The notes: generated by a model not told the origin, from the sequence alone. 64,000 bases of DNA from RGIG4079 sp045646905 (GCA_045646905.1 JAZRLP010000018.1:1-64000); one strand, 5' to 3'; shown: positions 36,501 through 46,179, numbered from the stretch's first letter. A program made the numbers and translations.

Positions 36501-37779
36501 TCATAACGTATTCGAGGATATCCCACACAACTGGCTCTTTGCGGTCAACGATTTTTTTCGCTGATTTCACTGTCTTAACAATACCACGCTCGATGAGTTT
36601 GCGAATAACGAATGGCTTGTAAAGTTCAGCAGCCATGTTTTTAGGAAGACCACACTCATGCATTTTCAATTCGGGGCCAACGACAATTACCGAACGAGCC
36701 GAGTAGTCAACACGTTTACCAAGGAGGTTTTGACGGAAACGACCTTGTTTACCCTTAAGGCTGTCAGAGAGTGATTTAAGAGGACGGTTAGCGTCGGTCT
36801 TAACAGCCGATGATTTGCGTGAGTTGTCGAGCAATGAGTCGACTGCTTCTTGAAGCATACGCTTCTCGTTGCGGAGAATTACTTCAGGAGCTTTTATCTC
36901 GATGAGACGTTTGAGACGATTGTTGCGGATGATAACACGACGATAAAGGTCGTTCAAGTCACTTGTAGCAAAGCGACCACCATCAAGTGGCACCAAAGGA
37001 CGCAATTCGGGTGGAATTACAGGCACCGCTTGGAGAATCATCCATTCAGGACGGTTGATGTTGCGTGAAGCACGGAATGATTCAACAACTTGAAGACGCT
37101 TGAGAGCTTCGGTTTTACGTTGTTGAGAACCATCTGAATCGGCTTGGTGACGCAAGCTATATGACAAGTCATCGAGATTGATGCGTTGAAGCAAGTCATA
37201 GATTGCTTCAGCACCCATCTTAGCGATAAACTTATTGGGATCGCTATCCTCGAGAAGTTGATTTTCTTTTGGCAACTTATCGATGATATCGAAATATTCT
37301 TCTTCTGACAAGAGGTCATTTTGTTGCACTCCCTCTACTGTACCTGGCTGAATAACTACATAACGTTCGTAGTAAATCACAGCATCGAGTTTCTTTGAAG
37401 GAAGACCCAATAGATAACCAATCTTGTTGGGCAAAGAACGGAAATACCAAATGTGAGCTACTGGCACAACAAGTTTGATATGTCCCATGCGTTCACGACG
37501 CACTTTCTTTTCGGTAACTTCTACACCACAACGGTCACACACGATACCTTTATAACGAATGCGTTTGTATTTACCGCAGTGACATTCATAGTCTTTACAA
37601 GGACCGAAAATGCGCTCGCAGAACAAACCATCACGCTCGGGTTTATATGTACGATAGTTGATGGTTTCGGGTTTCAGCACCTCACCGCTCGATTTTTCCA
37701 AAATCTCTTCGGGCGAAGCAAGCCCGATAGTGATTTTAGAGAATCCGGTCTTTGTCTTATTTTCTTTTCTAAAAGCCAT
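33526..37779 (-). CDS. rpoC: DNA-directed RNA polymerase subunit beta'
   Basis: The 1417-residue protein has the N-terminal zinc site (cysteines around CHCGKYKR and CDRCGVE, about 67-88), the catalytic metal motif NADFDGDQMAVH, the bridge-helix region and the second zinc cluster near CEAKHGVCAKCYG. The length is normal for Bacteroidetes, where the enterobacterial-type insertion is arranged differently. It starts 26 bases after the rpoB stop and ends the ribosomal-protein/RNA-polymerase operon. Confidence 0.98.
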   Translation of the reverse strand: MAFRKENKTKTGFSKITIGLASPEEILEKSSGEVLKPETINYRTYKPERDGLFCERIFGPCKDYECHCGKYKRIRYKGIVCDRCGVEVTEKKVRRERMGHIKLVVPVAHIWYFRSLPNKIGYLLGLPSKKLDAVIYYERYVVIQPGTVEGVQQNDLLSEEEYFDIIDKLPKENQLLEDSDPNKFIAKMGAEAIYDLLQRINLDDLSYSLRHQADSDGSQQRKTEALKRLQVVESFRASRNINRPEWMILQAVPVIPPELRPLVPLDGGRFATSDLNDLYRRVIIRNNRLKRLIEIKAPEVILRNEKRMLQEAVDSLLDNSRKSSAVKTDANRPLKSLSDSLKGKQGRFRQNLLGKRVDYSARSVIVVGPELKMHECGLPKNMAAELYKPFVIRKLIERGIVKTVKSAKKIVDRKEPVVWDILEYVMKGHPVLLNRAPTLHRLGIQAFQPKMIEGKAIQLHPLACTAFNADFDGDQMAVHLPLGNEAILEAQMLMLGAHNILNPANGAPITVPSQDMVLGLYYITKLRKGDKGEGTKFYGPEEAEIAYNEGRVTLHAPVSVVVEDIDENGNPVTRLIENTSVGRVLVNQYVPKEIGYVNEILSKKSLRGIISKVIKNCGIPRSAQFLDDIKNLGYKMAFKGGLSFNLGDVIIPAEKEQLVKEGNEQVQEVMANYSMGFITNNERYNQIIDIWTHVNSRLSDTLMKQISADQQGFNPVYMMLDSGARGSKDQIRQLSGMRGLMAKPQKAGAEGGQIIENPILANFKEGLSVLEYFISTHGARKGLADTALKTADAGYLTRRLVDVAHDVIIHEEDCGTLRGLICTEIKNNDEVVASLGERILGRVSVHDIVDPMTGELIVAAGEEINDAAADRINASPIESVEIRSVLTCEAKHGVCAKCYGRNLATNRLVQKGEAVGVIAAQSIGEPGTQLTLRTFHVGGVASNIAAVSSVTSRYDGVLEIDELRTVVTDEVGPNGKPVEVVIGRLAEMRIIEPKTNMMLTNANIPYGSKLYFKNGDTLKKGDVICEWDPFNAVIVSEVAGKVEFNNVIENVTYRVDSDEQTGLREKIIIESKDRTKAPEANIIDANGQILKTYALPVGAHLMVDEGAELKVGEIFVKIPRAAGSAGDITGGLPRVTELFEARNPSNPAIVSEIDGEVNFGKVKRGNREISVTSKLGEVKKYLVPLSKQILVQENDYVRAGTPLSDGAITPADILNIMGPTAVQDYIVNEVQDVYRMQGVKINDKHFEVIVRQMMRKVNILDPGDTGFLEQQVVDKRDFMEENDRIWGKKVVVDAGDSENVQPGQIITARKLRDENSALKRRDLKTIVVRDAVPATSEQILQGITRAALQTSSFMSAASFQETTKVLNEAAINGKTDLLVGMKENVICGHLIPAGTGLREYERLVVTGKDDIDSIFVG

Positions 37780-37805
37780 ATATCAATTGATTATAAAAGC
37801 GATTA

Positions 37806-40800
37806 TTATTGTTGTAAGTTGATACTCAAGCCTAAGCCACGGAGCTCGTGTAGAAGCACGTTAAGTGATTCGGGGATACCTGCCGATGGCATTGGTTCGC
37901 CCTTAACAATTGCCTCATAGGCTTTGCTTCGACCAGTAACGTCGTCACTCTTAACGGTGAGAATTTCTTGGAGGATGTGTGCTGCGCCGAATGCTTCAAG
38001 CGCCCAAACTTCCATTTCCCCGAAACGTTGACCCCCGAATTGTGCTTTACCGCCGAGAGGTTGCTGAGTAATAAGTGAATATGGACCAATGCTACGAGCG
38101 TGCATTTTGTCTTCAACCATGTGACCAAGTTTCAACATGTAGATAACACCCACTGTTGCTGGTTGGTCAAAGCGTTCACCTGTGCCACCATCATAGAGAT
38201 ATGTGCGGCCATAGCGTGGAAGACCAGCCTTATCGGTCCATTCATTGAGGTCGTCGAGACTTGCACCGTCAAAGATAGGAGTAGCAAATTTTTCGCCCAA
38301 TTCGCGACCTGCCCAACCGAGTACAGTTTCGAAAATCTGTCCAAGGTTCATACGAGAAGGCACACCAAGTGGGTTCAACACGATGTCCACTGTAGTACCA
38401 TCGGCAAGGAATGGCATATCTTCTTGGCGAACGATACGCGACACAATACCTTTGTTACCGTGGCGACCTGCCATCTTATCCCCTACGCTGATTTTACGTT
38501 TCTTAGCAACATAAACTTTTGCCATTTGCATGATACCTGTAGGAAGTTCGTCACCAATTGATTGGTCAAATTTCTTACGGCGCAATTCAGCATCAATCTC
38601 TTTTGATTTGCGTAGATAGTTGACGATAGTAGCACGAATCATATCATTCTTGTGAGCATCACTTGTCCACTTGCTGAGGTTGATTGTATCATAATCGATT
38701 TCTTTCAACACTGCAGCCGAGAATTTAGAGCCCTTAGCAATGATTTCTGATCCAATAAAGTCTTTAACTCCTTGAGATGTCTTGCCCGATGTCAATACGA
38801 GAAGTTTTTCTACAAGCACATCTTTAAGTGCATTGAGTTTTGCTTCGTATTCTTCATCAAGTTTAGGCAACTGTGAGTTAGCAGCTTTAGTTTTCTTCTT
38901 TTTCGCAGCGCGAGAGAAGAGATTTGTTCCGATAATAACACCCTTAAGTGAAGGATTAGCTTTGAGCGAAGCATCTTTCACATCGCCTGCTTTATCACCA
39001 AAGATTGCACGAAGAAGTTTTTCTTCGGGAGTTGGGTCAGATTCACCTTTAGGAGTAATCTTACCGATGAGGATGTCGCCAGGACCTACATGAGCACCTA
39101 CGCGAATGATACCTCGTTCATCGAGGTCTTTTGTTGCATCTTCACTCACATTAGGAATGTCAGAAGTCAATTCTTCCATACCTCGTTTAGTTTCACGCAC
39201 TTCGAGTGAATACTCATCAACATGAACCGAAGTAAGGATATCTTCACGAACAACTCGTTCGTTCAACACGATAGCGTCCTCATAGTTGTAACCCTTCCAT
39301 GGCATGAACGCCACTTTGAGGTTGCGACCAAGAGCCAACTCACCTTTTTCGGTTGAATAACCTTCAGTAAGGATTTCACCAGTGTCAACACGTTGACCTT
39401 TTTCGCAAATAGGACGAAGGTCGATAGTAGTGCTTTGGTTAGTCTTACGGAATTTAGGAATACTATATTCTTTAACAGCACTTTCAAATGAAACAAATTC
39501 TTCATCTTCGGTGCGGTCATAACGAATGCGAATAACGCGAGAGTCAACATATTCGATAACACCAGGACCTTCGGCAGTGATTTGAGTGCGAGAATCGCGA
39601 ATCAACTGACCTTCAAGACCGGTACCAACGATAGGAGCCTCTGAAATCAACACAGGAACTGCTTGACGCATCATGTTAGAACCCATCAACGCACGGTTAG
39701 CGTCATCGTGTTCAAGGAATGGGATAAGTGATGCAGCGATTGAAGCAATTTGTGTTGGAGAAACGTCCATAAGTTCCACTTCGCCAGGAGCTACGATTGG
39801 GAAATCGGCGTCAAGACGAGCCTTAACACGATCACGCACAAATGTACCATCTTCGTTCAATGGAGCATTACCTTGAGCGATAACCTTACCTTCTTCAATT
39901 TCAGCAGCAAGGTAAACAATCTCATCATTATTGAGGTTAACCTTAGCATTTTCTACTTGACGATAAGGAGTAACGATAAAGCCAAGCTCATTAATCTTTG
40001 CATATACACAAAGAGATGAGATAAGACCGATGTTAGGACCTTCAGGAGTTTCAATCGGACAAAGACGTCCGTAGTGAGTATAGTGAACGTCACGAACCTC
40101 GAAACCTGCACGCTCGCGAGAGAGACCGCCAGGACCGAGAGCCGACATACGGCGTTTATGGGTCATTTCAGCCAATGGGTTGGTTTGATCCATAAATTGT
40201 GACAAAGCATTAGTTCCAAAGTAAGAATTGATAACCGAAGAAATAGTCTTCGCATTAATCAAATCGATAGGTGTAAACACTTCATTATCGCGCACATTCA
40301 TGCGTTCACGAATAGTGCGTGACATACGAGCCAACCCTACACCAAATTGGTTGTAAAGTTGTTCACCTACAGTGCGTACACGACGGTTGCTCAAGTGGTC
40401 AATATCGTCAACATCAGTTTTTGAGTTAATGAGTTCGATTAGATACTTAATGATGGCGATAATATCCTCTTTAGTGAGCACCTTAACTTCCATGGGGATA
40501 CCGAGATCCAATTTCTTGTTGATACGGTAACGACCCACTTCGCCGAGGTCATAACGCTTTTCAGAGAAGAAAAGATTAGTGATGACTTCGCGCGCACTAG
40601 CATCATCGGGTGGCTCCGCGTTGCGGAGTTGGCGATAGATGTATTGAATAGCCTCTTTTTCAGAGTTACTTGTATCTTTTTGAAGAGTGTTAAAGATAAT
40701 TGAGTAATCGCTTGAATTAACATCTTCTTTGTGAAGAAGGATGTGGCTCACGCCCGATTCAAGAATTTCTTCAATGTGTTCTTCTTCAAGAACAATTTCG

Positions 40801-41618
40801 CGGTCGAGAATAACATCGTTGCGTTCGATAGATACAACTTCACCGGTATCTTCATCAACGAAGTCTTCCACCCATGTTTTAAGCACACGAGCGGCAAGTT
40901 TACGACCAACAGCTTTTTTAAGATTTGATTTATTTACTTTGAGCTCCTCAGCAAGACCGAATATTTCAATGATGTCTTTATCACTTTCGAGGCCAATAGC
41001 ACGTAAGAGAGTAGTAACAGGTAATTTTTTCTTACGGTCGATGTAGGCATACATTACATTATTGATGTCGGTAGCAAATTCAATCCATGAACCACGGAAA
41101 GGAATAATACGAGCCGAATACAATTTTGTACCATTGGCATGAGTACTTTGACCAAAGAATACACCAGGAGAACGGTGCAACTGCGACACTACAACACGCT
41201 CAGCGCCATTAATAACAAATGTACCTTTCTCAGTCATATATGGGATAGGGCCAAGATATACATCCTGAATCACAGTGTCAAAATCTTCGTGATCAGGGTC
41301 GGTACAATAAAGCTTAAGTTTTGCTTTTAAGGGCACACTATATGTTAATCCACGCTCAAGACATTCGTCGATAGTATAGCGAGGAGGATCGATATAATAA
41401 TCGAGGAACTCAAGAACGAAATTGTTACGAGTGTCGGCAATAGGGAAATTCTCTGCAAACACTTTGTAAAGCCCCTCGTTGTTTCTTTTCTCGGGAGGAG
41501 TGTCTAATTGTAAAAAGTCATGAAACGACTTTAACTGTACCTCTAAGAAATCGGGATAAGGAAGTGGATTCTTAACCGAGGCAAAGTTAATTCTTTTTTT
41601 TGTAGTTGAAACTGACAT
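37806..41618 (-). CDS. rpoB: DNA-directed RNA polymerase subunit beta
   Basis: The 1270-residue protein has all expected beta-subunit blocks. The rifampicin pocket reads LSQFMDQTNPLAE and THKRRMSALGPGG, with the usual Ser, Asp, His and Ser contact residues unchanged, so no resistance change is apparent. It begins 104 bases after rplL across a hairpin that probably adjusts the ratio of polymerase to ribosomal-protein synthesis. Confidence 0.98.
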   Translation of the reverse strand: MSVSTTKKRINFASVKNPLPYPDFLEVQLKSFHDFLQLDTPPEKRNNEGLYKVFAENFPIADTRNNFVLEFLDYYIDPPRYTIDECLERGLTYSVPLKAKLKLYCTDPDHEDFDTVIQDVYLGPIPYMTEKGTFVINGAERVVVSQLHRSPGVFFGQSTHANGTKLYSARIIPFRGSWIEFATDINNVMYAYIDRKKKLPVTTLLRAIGLESDKDIIEIFGLAEELKVNKSNLKKAVGRKLAARVLKTWVEDFVDEDTGEVVSIERNDVILDREIVLEEEHIEEILESGVSHILLHKEDVNSSDYSIIFNTLQKDTSNSEKEAIQYIYRQLRNAEPPDDASAREVITNLFFSEKRYDLGEVGRYRINKKLDLGIPMEVKVLTKEDIIAIIKYLIELINSKTDVDDIDHLSNRRVRTVGEQLYNQFGVGLARMSRTIRERMNVRDNEVFTPIDLINAKTISSVINSYFGTNALSQFMDQTNPLAEMTHKRRMSALGPGGLSRERAGFEVRDVHYTHYGRLCPIETPEGPNIGLISSLCVYAKINELGFIVTPYRQVENAKVNLNNDEIVYLAAEIEEGKVIAQGNAPLNEDGTFVRDRVKARLDADFPIVAPGEVELMDVSPTQIASIAASLIPFLEHDDANRALMGSNMMRQAVPVLISEAPIVGTGLEGQLIRDSRTQITAEGPGVIEYVDSRVIRIRYDRTEDEEFVSFESAVKEYSIPKFRKTNQSTTIDLRPICEKGQRVDTGEILTEGYSTEKGELALGRNLKVAFMPWKGYNYEDAIVLNERVVREDILTSVHVDEYSLEVRETKRGMEELTSDIPNVSEDATKDLDERGIIRVGAHVGPGDILIGKITPKGESDPTPEEKLLRAIFGDKAGDVKDASLKANPSLKGVIIGTNLFSRAAKKKKTKAANSQLPKLDEEYEAKLNALKDVLVEKLLVLTSGKTSQGVKDFIGSEIIAKGSKFSAAVLKEIDYDTINLSKWTSDAHKNDMIRATIVNYLRKSKEIDAELRRKKFDQSIGDELPTGIMQMAKVYVAKKRKISVGDKMAGRHGNKGIVSRIVRQEDMPFLADGTTVDIVLNPLGVPSRMNLGQIFETVLGWAGRELGEKFATPIFDGASLDDLNEWTDKAGLPRYGRTYLYDGGTGERFDQPATVGVIYMLKLGHMVEDKMHARSIGPYSLITQQPLGGKAQFGGQRFGEMEVWALEAFGAAHILQEILTVKSDDVTGRSKAYEAIVKGEPMPSAGIPESLNVLLHELRGLGLSINLQQ

Positions 41619-41659
41619 CTAAAATAACGTTAAAGGGAACTCAAATTAAAAAATAACAC

Positions 41660-41698
41660 AAAAAGGTTAAGAATCATCCGTCGAGAGGACTCTTAACC
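41660..41698 (-). terminator. Attenuator between rplL and rpoB
   Basis: On the minus strand GGTTAAGA pairs with TCTTAACC, with four more pairs (GTCC/GGAT, one wobble) inside, followed by TTTTTGTG. It lies just after the rplL stop, as the partial terminator does in other bacteria. Confidence 0.7.
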
Positions 41699-41722
41699 TA
41701 TTTACCTGAAAATCAGGCAATA

Positions 41723-42100
41723 TTATTTAAGTTCAACTTCAGCGCCAGCTTCTTCGAGTTGTTTTTTAAGACCTTCTGCTTCTGATTTAGCAAGACCTTC
41801 TTTAACTACTGAAGGAGTACCATCTACCATTTCTTTAGCTTCTTTCAAGCCAAGACCAGTAAGTTCTTTTACAAGTTTAACAACTGCAAGTTTGCTTGCA
41901 CCAGCGTTTTTAAGAACTACATCGAAAGAATCTTTTTCTTCAGCTGCAGCTGCACCAGCAGCAGCAGGACCAGCAGCAACTGCAACAGCTGCAGCAGCAG
42001 GTTCGATACCATATTCTTCTTTAAGGATTTGAGCAAGTTCGTTTACTTCTTTTACTGAGAGGTTAACTAATTGTTCTGCAAAAGCTTTTAAATCTGCCAT
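41723..42100 (-). CDS. rplL: 50S ribosomal protein L7/L12
   Basis: The 125 residues have the N-terminal dimer helix pair (1-35), an Ala/Gly-rich hinge (about 36-54) and the factor-binding C-terminal domain (KLAVVKLVKELTGLGLKEAK). It forms the stalk that recruits elongation factors. It is 38 bases downstream of rplJ, which encodes its anchor. Confidence 0.98.
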   Translation of the reverse strand: MADLKAFAEQLVNLSVKEVNELAQILKEEYGIEPAAAAVAVAAGPAAAGAAAAEEKDSFDVVLKNAGASKLAVVKLVKELTGLGLKEAKEMVDGTPSVVKEGLAKSEAEGLKKQLEEAGAEVELK

Positions 42101-42138
42101 TTTAGTATTTATTTAATTGATTATTTTTTTTCGGTTAA

Positions 42139-42657
42139 TTATTTATTTGATAATGTTTCAAGGATGCCGTGAAGTTTAGTTCCACCTGAAGTAAGAGCTG
42201 AAACAACATTCTTCGCTGGAGATTGAAGAAGAGCGATAACATCGGCAATAAGTTCGTTTTTGCTCTTGATGTTAGCAAGAGTTTCGAGTTGATCAGCACC
42301 AACATATACAGTTTCTTCAACATAAGCAGCCTTCAAACGAGGAAGAGTATCATCCTTCTTTACAATGCTCTTGATGAGTTTAGCAGGAGCGTTACCTACA
42401 TTAGAACACATCAATGAAGAAGAGCCTTTCAAAGTAGGATAGAGTTCGCTGAAATCGCCGTCAAGAGATTCTAACGCTTTTTTAAGCATAGTATTCTTAA
42501 CAACCATCAACTTAACGTCAGCTTTGAAACAAGCTTTGCGCAAAGCAGCAGTTTTTTCAGCGTCCAAACCGGCAGTTTCGGTCACATAAAAGCAGCTATA
42601 CTCTTTAAGAGTTGCTACGATTTTTTCTATAACGAGTGATTTATCTTCTTTTTTCAT
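42139..42657 (-). CDS. rplJ: 50S ribosomal protein L10
   Basis: The 172-residue protein is the stalk base that binds L7/L12 dimers through its C-terminal helix. It lies between rplA and rplL in the usual order. In many bacteria L10 with L7/L12 represses this message; no leader structure was checked here. Confidence 0.97.
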   Translation of the reverse strand: MKKEDKSLVIEKIVATLKEYSCFYVTETAGLDAEKTAALRKACFKADVKLMVVKNTMLKKALESLDGDFSELYPTLKGSSSLMCSNVGNAPAKLIKSIVKKDDTLPRLKAAYVEETVYVGADQLETLANIKSKNELIADVIALLQSPAKNVVSALTSGGTKLHGILETLSNK

Positions 42658-42678
42658 TTTCTACTTAACTTTTAAAGA

Positions 42679-43374
42679 TTAATCGTCGATAGACTTAGAG
42701 TCAACCTTAACACCGGGACTCATAGTACTTGAGAGATAAATACTCTTAATATAGGTACCCTTAGCAGTAGCAGGTTTAAGCTTGATGAGAGTGTTAACAA
42801 ACTCACGAGCGTTTTCCTTCATTTGTTCGGGTGTAAACGATACTTTACCGATTGATGAGTGAACGATACCATTCTTATCGACCTTGAAGTCAATCTTACC
42901 TTTTTTCACTTCTTCGACAGCTTTAGCAACGTCCATAGTCACTGTACCACTTTTGGGGTTAGGCATCAAGCCACGAGGACCAAGAACACGACCGAGAGCA
43001 CCAATCTTACCCATGATAGCAGGTTGAGTGATGATTACATCGATATCAGTCCATCCACCTTTGATCTTTTCAATATATTCGTCAAGACCAACATAGTCGG
43101 CACCAGCAGCTTTAGCAGCAGCTTCAGCGTCGGGATTGCAGAGAACAAGCACTTTAACTTGCTTGCCAGTACCATGGGGCAATGTAACAACACCGCGCAC
43201 CATTTGATTAGCCTTACGTGGATCTACGCCAAGACGCACATCAATATCAAGCGATGCATCAAATTTAGTGAAAGTGATTTCTTTCACTTTTTCAACCGCT
43301 TCCGCAAGAGTGTAAGTCTTCCCAGCTTCAATCTTCTCTAAAGCCAACTTTTGATTTTTTGTAAGTTTACTCAT
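42679..43374 (-). CDS. rplA: 50S ribosomal protein L1
   Basis: The 231 residues show the L1 pattern, including GRVLGPRGLMPNPKSGTV near 125-142. It binds 23S rRNA at the E-site stalk and in many bacteria also represses the L11-L1 message. It starts 15 bases after rplK. Confidence 0.98.
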   Translation of the reverse strand: MSKLTKNQKLALEKIEAGKTYTLAEAVEKVKEITFTKFDASLDIDVRLGVDPRKANQMVRGVVTLPHGTGKQVKVLVLCNPDAEAAAKAAGADYVGLDEYIEKIKGGWTDIDVIITQPAIMGKIGALGRVLGPRGLMPNPKSGTVTMDVAKAVEEVKKGKIDFKVDKNGIVHSSIGKVSFTPEQMKENAREFVNTLIKLKPATAKGTYIKSIYLSSTMSPGVKVDSKSIDD

Positions 43375-43389
43375 TTCAATTGAAGTTTA

Positions 43390-43833
43390 TTAGTTATTTC
43401 CAGGGAATTCCCCTTTTACGGTGATACCCATACTTCTGGCTGTACCTGCAACCATTTTCATTGCAGATTCCACAGTAAAACAGTTCAAATCGGGCATTTT
43501 GTCTTCAGCAATTGTTTTCACTTGTTCCCAAGTGATTTCCGCAATCTTAGAACGGTTGGGTTGTGCCGAACCACTCTTCTTTTTGCTCACTTCGAGAAGT
43601 TGAACAGCAACAGGAGGAGTCTTTACAACGAAGTCAAAGCTCTTATCGGTATAGTAAGTGATTACTACAGGAAGAACTTTACCTGCTTTGTCTTGAGTGC
43701 GGGCATTAAATTGCTTGCAAAACTCCATGATGTTAATACCCTTAGAACCCAAAGCGGGACCTACGGGAGGAGATGGATTTGCTGCGCCACCTTTAATCTG
43801 CAATTTGATCTGTCCAGCAATTTCTTTAGCCAT
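43390..43833 (-). CDS. rplK: 50S ribosomal protein L11
   Basis: The 147-residue protein has the conserved N-terminus (IKLQIKGGAANPSPPVGPAL) and the rRNA-binding C-terminal domain. It forms the GTPase-associated centre with 23S rRNA. Confidence 0.98.
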   Translation of the reverse strand: MAKEIAGQIKLQIKGGAANPSPPVGPALGSKGINIMEFCKQFNARTQDKAGKVLPVVITYYTDKSFDFVVKTPPVAVQLLEVSKKKSGSAQPNRSKIAEITWEQVKTIAEDKMPDLNCFTVESAMKMVAGTARSMGITVKGEFPGNN

Positions 43834-43900
43834 TTTGTAAAACTTAATTTAATTTGTTAAATTTGAAAATGCAAATAACCGATATTCGTAACCACACCAA

Positions 43901-44446
43901 TTATTCACGCTCTACTTGTGAATTTTCCAATTCCAATGGAGTTCTTCTTCCGAAGATCTTAACCATAACCTTGAGTTTCTTCTTCTCGGCATTCACCTCT
44001 TCAATTACACCAGAGAATCCACTGAAAGGGCCATAATTTACTTTCACTGTTTCACCAACGATATAATCGCTTTCCTCGGTAATTTGATGCATTTCATCGG
44101 CCAAACCGAGCATGCGTTTAACTTCGCTCTCGCGCAAAGGTTCTGGAGCTGAGCCTTTACCTTTACCCCCGAGGAAGTCAATCACATTGGTAGTGTTACG
44201 CAATTCGTGCAACACTTCGCCTTGAAGATCAGCTTCAACAAAAACATAACCCGAATAAAGGTTCTTTTCTTTAACAACCTTTTTCCCGTTACGCACTGTT
44301 AAAACTTTCTCAGTGGGAATCAATACTTGAAAAACATATTTGCCAAGGTCAGTGTTACGGATTGATGCATCCAAAACCTCTTTAACCTTAGCTTCTTTAC
44401 CTGAAATGGCACGCAAAACATACCATGCTCTTTTTCCTTCAGCCAT
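43901..44446 (-). CDS. nusG: Transcription termination/antitermination factor NusG
   Basis: I prefer the start at MAEGKRAWYVLRA (181 residues); four extra codons upstream are possible. The NGN domain (about 5-115) carries the YVLRAISGKE and LYSGYVFVE blocks, and the KOW domain is at the end (VNYGPFSGFSGVIEEV). It binds RNA polymerase and links it to Rho or ribosomes. It follows secE by a few bases. Confidence 0.97.
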   Translation of the reverse strand: MAEGKRAWYVLRAISGKEAKVKEVLDASIRNTDLGKYVFQVLIPTEKVLTVRNGKKVVKEKNLYSGYVFVEADLQGEVLHELRNTTNVIDFLGGKGKGSAPEPLRESEVKRMLGLADEMHQITEESDYIVGETVKVNYGPFSGFSGVIEEVNAEKKKLKVMVKIFGRRTPLELENSQVERE

Positions 44447-44466
44447 TGACTTCTCCACTTTAAAAA

Positions 44467-44658
44467 TTAAGCACCAAAGCTATAGATTAATTTCATCAAG
44501 TGTTCAACCACATAGTCCATGAAAAATATTATCAAAGCGATAATGACGGAAGCAATCATGACTATGATAGCGCTCTTGATTAACTGCTTTTTGGTAGGCC
44601 AAGAAGTCTTATAACGAAGTTCTTCGTAAGACTCTTGTATATTCGTAAGTAGTTTCAT
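44467..44658 (-). CDS. secE: Preprotein translocase subunit SecE
   Basis: The 63 residues have the SecE amphipathic helix (EELRYKTSWPTKKQLIKSA) and one membrane helix (about 28-50). It is part of the SecYEG channel. It is 22 bases downstream of tRNA-Trp and eight to twenty bases before nusG. Confidence 0.95.
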   Translation of the reverse strand: MKLLTNIQESYEELRYKTSWPTKKQLIKSAIIVMIASVIIALIIFFMDYVVEHLMKLIYSFGA

Positions 44659-44680
44659 TTCTATTAATATTCTTTTTTAG

Positions 44681-44753
44681 CACAGGTTGAGAGGCTCGAA
44701 CTCCCGACACCTGGTTTTGGAGACCAGTGCTCTACCAACTGAGCTAAACCTGT
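44681..44753 (-). tRNA. tRNA-Trp (CCA)
   Basis: The cloverleaf is complete: acceptor ACAGGTT/AACCTGT, anticodon stem CTGGT/ACCAG and loop CTCCAAA with anticodon CCA. CCA at the 3' end is not encoded. It lies between tuf and secE and probably shares their transcript. Confidence 0.95.
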
Positions 44754-44756
44754 ATG

Positions 44757-44798
44757 TTAAAAACCGGTCCTTCGTTGGAGTCCTCAAAAGGACCGGTT
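44757..44798 (-). terminator. Terminator after tuf
   Basis: On the minus strand AACCGGTCCTT and AAGGACCGGTT form an eleven-pair stem followed by TTTAAC. It could separate tuf from the tRNA-Trp-secE-nusG operon, or act as a partial stop. Confidence 0.75.
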
Positions 44799-44821
44799 AA
44801 TTTATTATAAGTTAAAACTTA

Positions 44822-46006
44822 TTAGTCGAGGATTTCAGTGATTTGACCTGAACCTACTGTACGACCACCTTCGCGGATAGCGAAACGAAGACCTGGGTCA
44901 CAAGCTACAGGGTTGATCAATTTAACTGTGATTTCCACATTATCACCAGGCATAACCATTTCTACACCTTCTGGAAGAGAGATTTCACCAGTTACATCGA
45001 GAGTACGGATGTAGAATTGAGGACGATAGTGGTTGTGGAATGGAGTGTGACGACCACCTTCTTCTTTTTTCAAGATATAAACAGCAGCTTTGAATTCGCT
45101 GTGTGGTTTCACAACACCTGGGTGGCAAATTACCATACCGCGTTTGATTTCGTTCTTGTCGATACCACGGAGAAGGAGACCTACGTTGTCACCAGCTTCA
45201 CCTTGATCGAGAAGTTTACGGAACATTTCAACACCAGTTACAGTAGATTTGAGTGATGCACCAAGACCCATGATTTGAACTTCGTCACCAACTTTAACGA
45301 TACCAGTTTCGATACGACCAGTAGCAACAGTACCACGACCAGTGATTGAGAATACGTCTTCAACAGGCATCAAGAATGGTTTTTCGATGTCACGTGGAGG
45401 AAGTGGAATCCATTCGTCACATGCAGCCATAAGTTCCATTACTTTTTCTTCCCATTGTGGTTCACCGTTGAGAGCACCAAGAGCAGAACCGCGGATGATA
45501 GGAGTATTGTCACCATCATATTCGTAAGAAGAAAGAAGGTCACGCATTTCCATTTCAACGAGTTCAAACATTTCTTCGTCATCAACCATATCACACTTGT
45601 TCAAGTATACAACGATACGAGGAACGTTTACCTGACGAGCGAGAAGGATGTGTTCACGAGTTTGAGGCATAGGACCGTCTGTAGCAGCACAAACGATGAT
45701 AGCACCGTCCATTTGAGCAGCACCAGTAACCATGTTCTTAACATAGTCAGCGTGACCTGGACAGTCAACGTGAGCGTAGTGACGGTTAGCAGTTTCATAC
45801 TCTACGTGAGAAGTATTGATAGTAATACCACGTTCCTTTTCCTCTGGAGCGTTGTCGATTTGGTCAAATGACTTCAATTCAGAAAGACCTGCTTTAGCGA
45901 GCACTGTAGTGATAGCAGCAGTCAAAGTAGTCTTACCGTGGTCAACGTGACCGATTGTACCGATGTTAACATGCGGTTTGGTTCTTTCGAATTTCTCTTT
46001 AGCCAT
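44822..46006 (-). CDS. tuf: Translation elongation factor Tu
   Basis: The 394 residues have G1 GHVDHGKT (19-26), DCPGHADY, NKCD and SALG. Three EF-Tu domains are complete and the length is normal. It brings aminoacyl-tRNA to the ribosome. It lies just behind four tRNA genes and may be transcribed with them. Confidence 0.98.
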   Translation of the reverse strand: MAKEKFERTKPHVNIGTIGHVDHGKTTLTAAITTVLAKAGLSELKSFDQIDNAPEEKERGITINTSHVEYETANRHYAHVDCPGHADYVKNMVTGAAQMDGAIIVCAATDGPMPQTREHILLARQVNVPRIVVYLNKCDMVDDEEMFELVEMEMRDLLSSYEYDGDNTPIIRGSALGALNGEPQWEEKVMELMAACDEWIPLPPRDIEKPFLMPVEDVFSITGRGTVATGRIETGIVKVGDEVQIMGLGASLKSTVTGVEMFRKLLDQGEAGDNVGLLLRGIDKNEIKRGMVICHPGVVKPHSEFKAAVYILKKEEGGRHTPFHNHYRPQFYIRTLDVTGEISLPEGVEMVMPGDNVEITVKLINPVACDPGLRFAIREGGRTVGSGQITEILD

Positions 46007-46107
46007 AACTTTGCTTTTTAATATTTTTATTGATTAAATGTTTAACTTTCTAACACAATATCACGACAGCACAAGGCACTATCGCGATGTCAGTTTAAAA
46101 AATCTCG

Positions 46108-46179
<72 letters not shown>

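Noticed and set aside
37806..41618. Rifampicin-resistance change in rpoB
   Set aside because: The usual contact residues in the LSQFMDQ and HKRR-x-S regions are unchanged.
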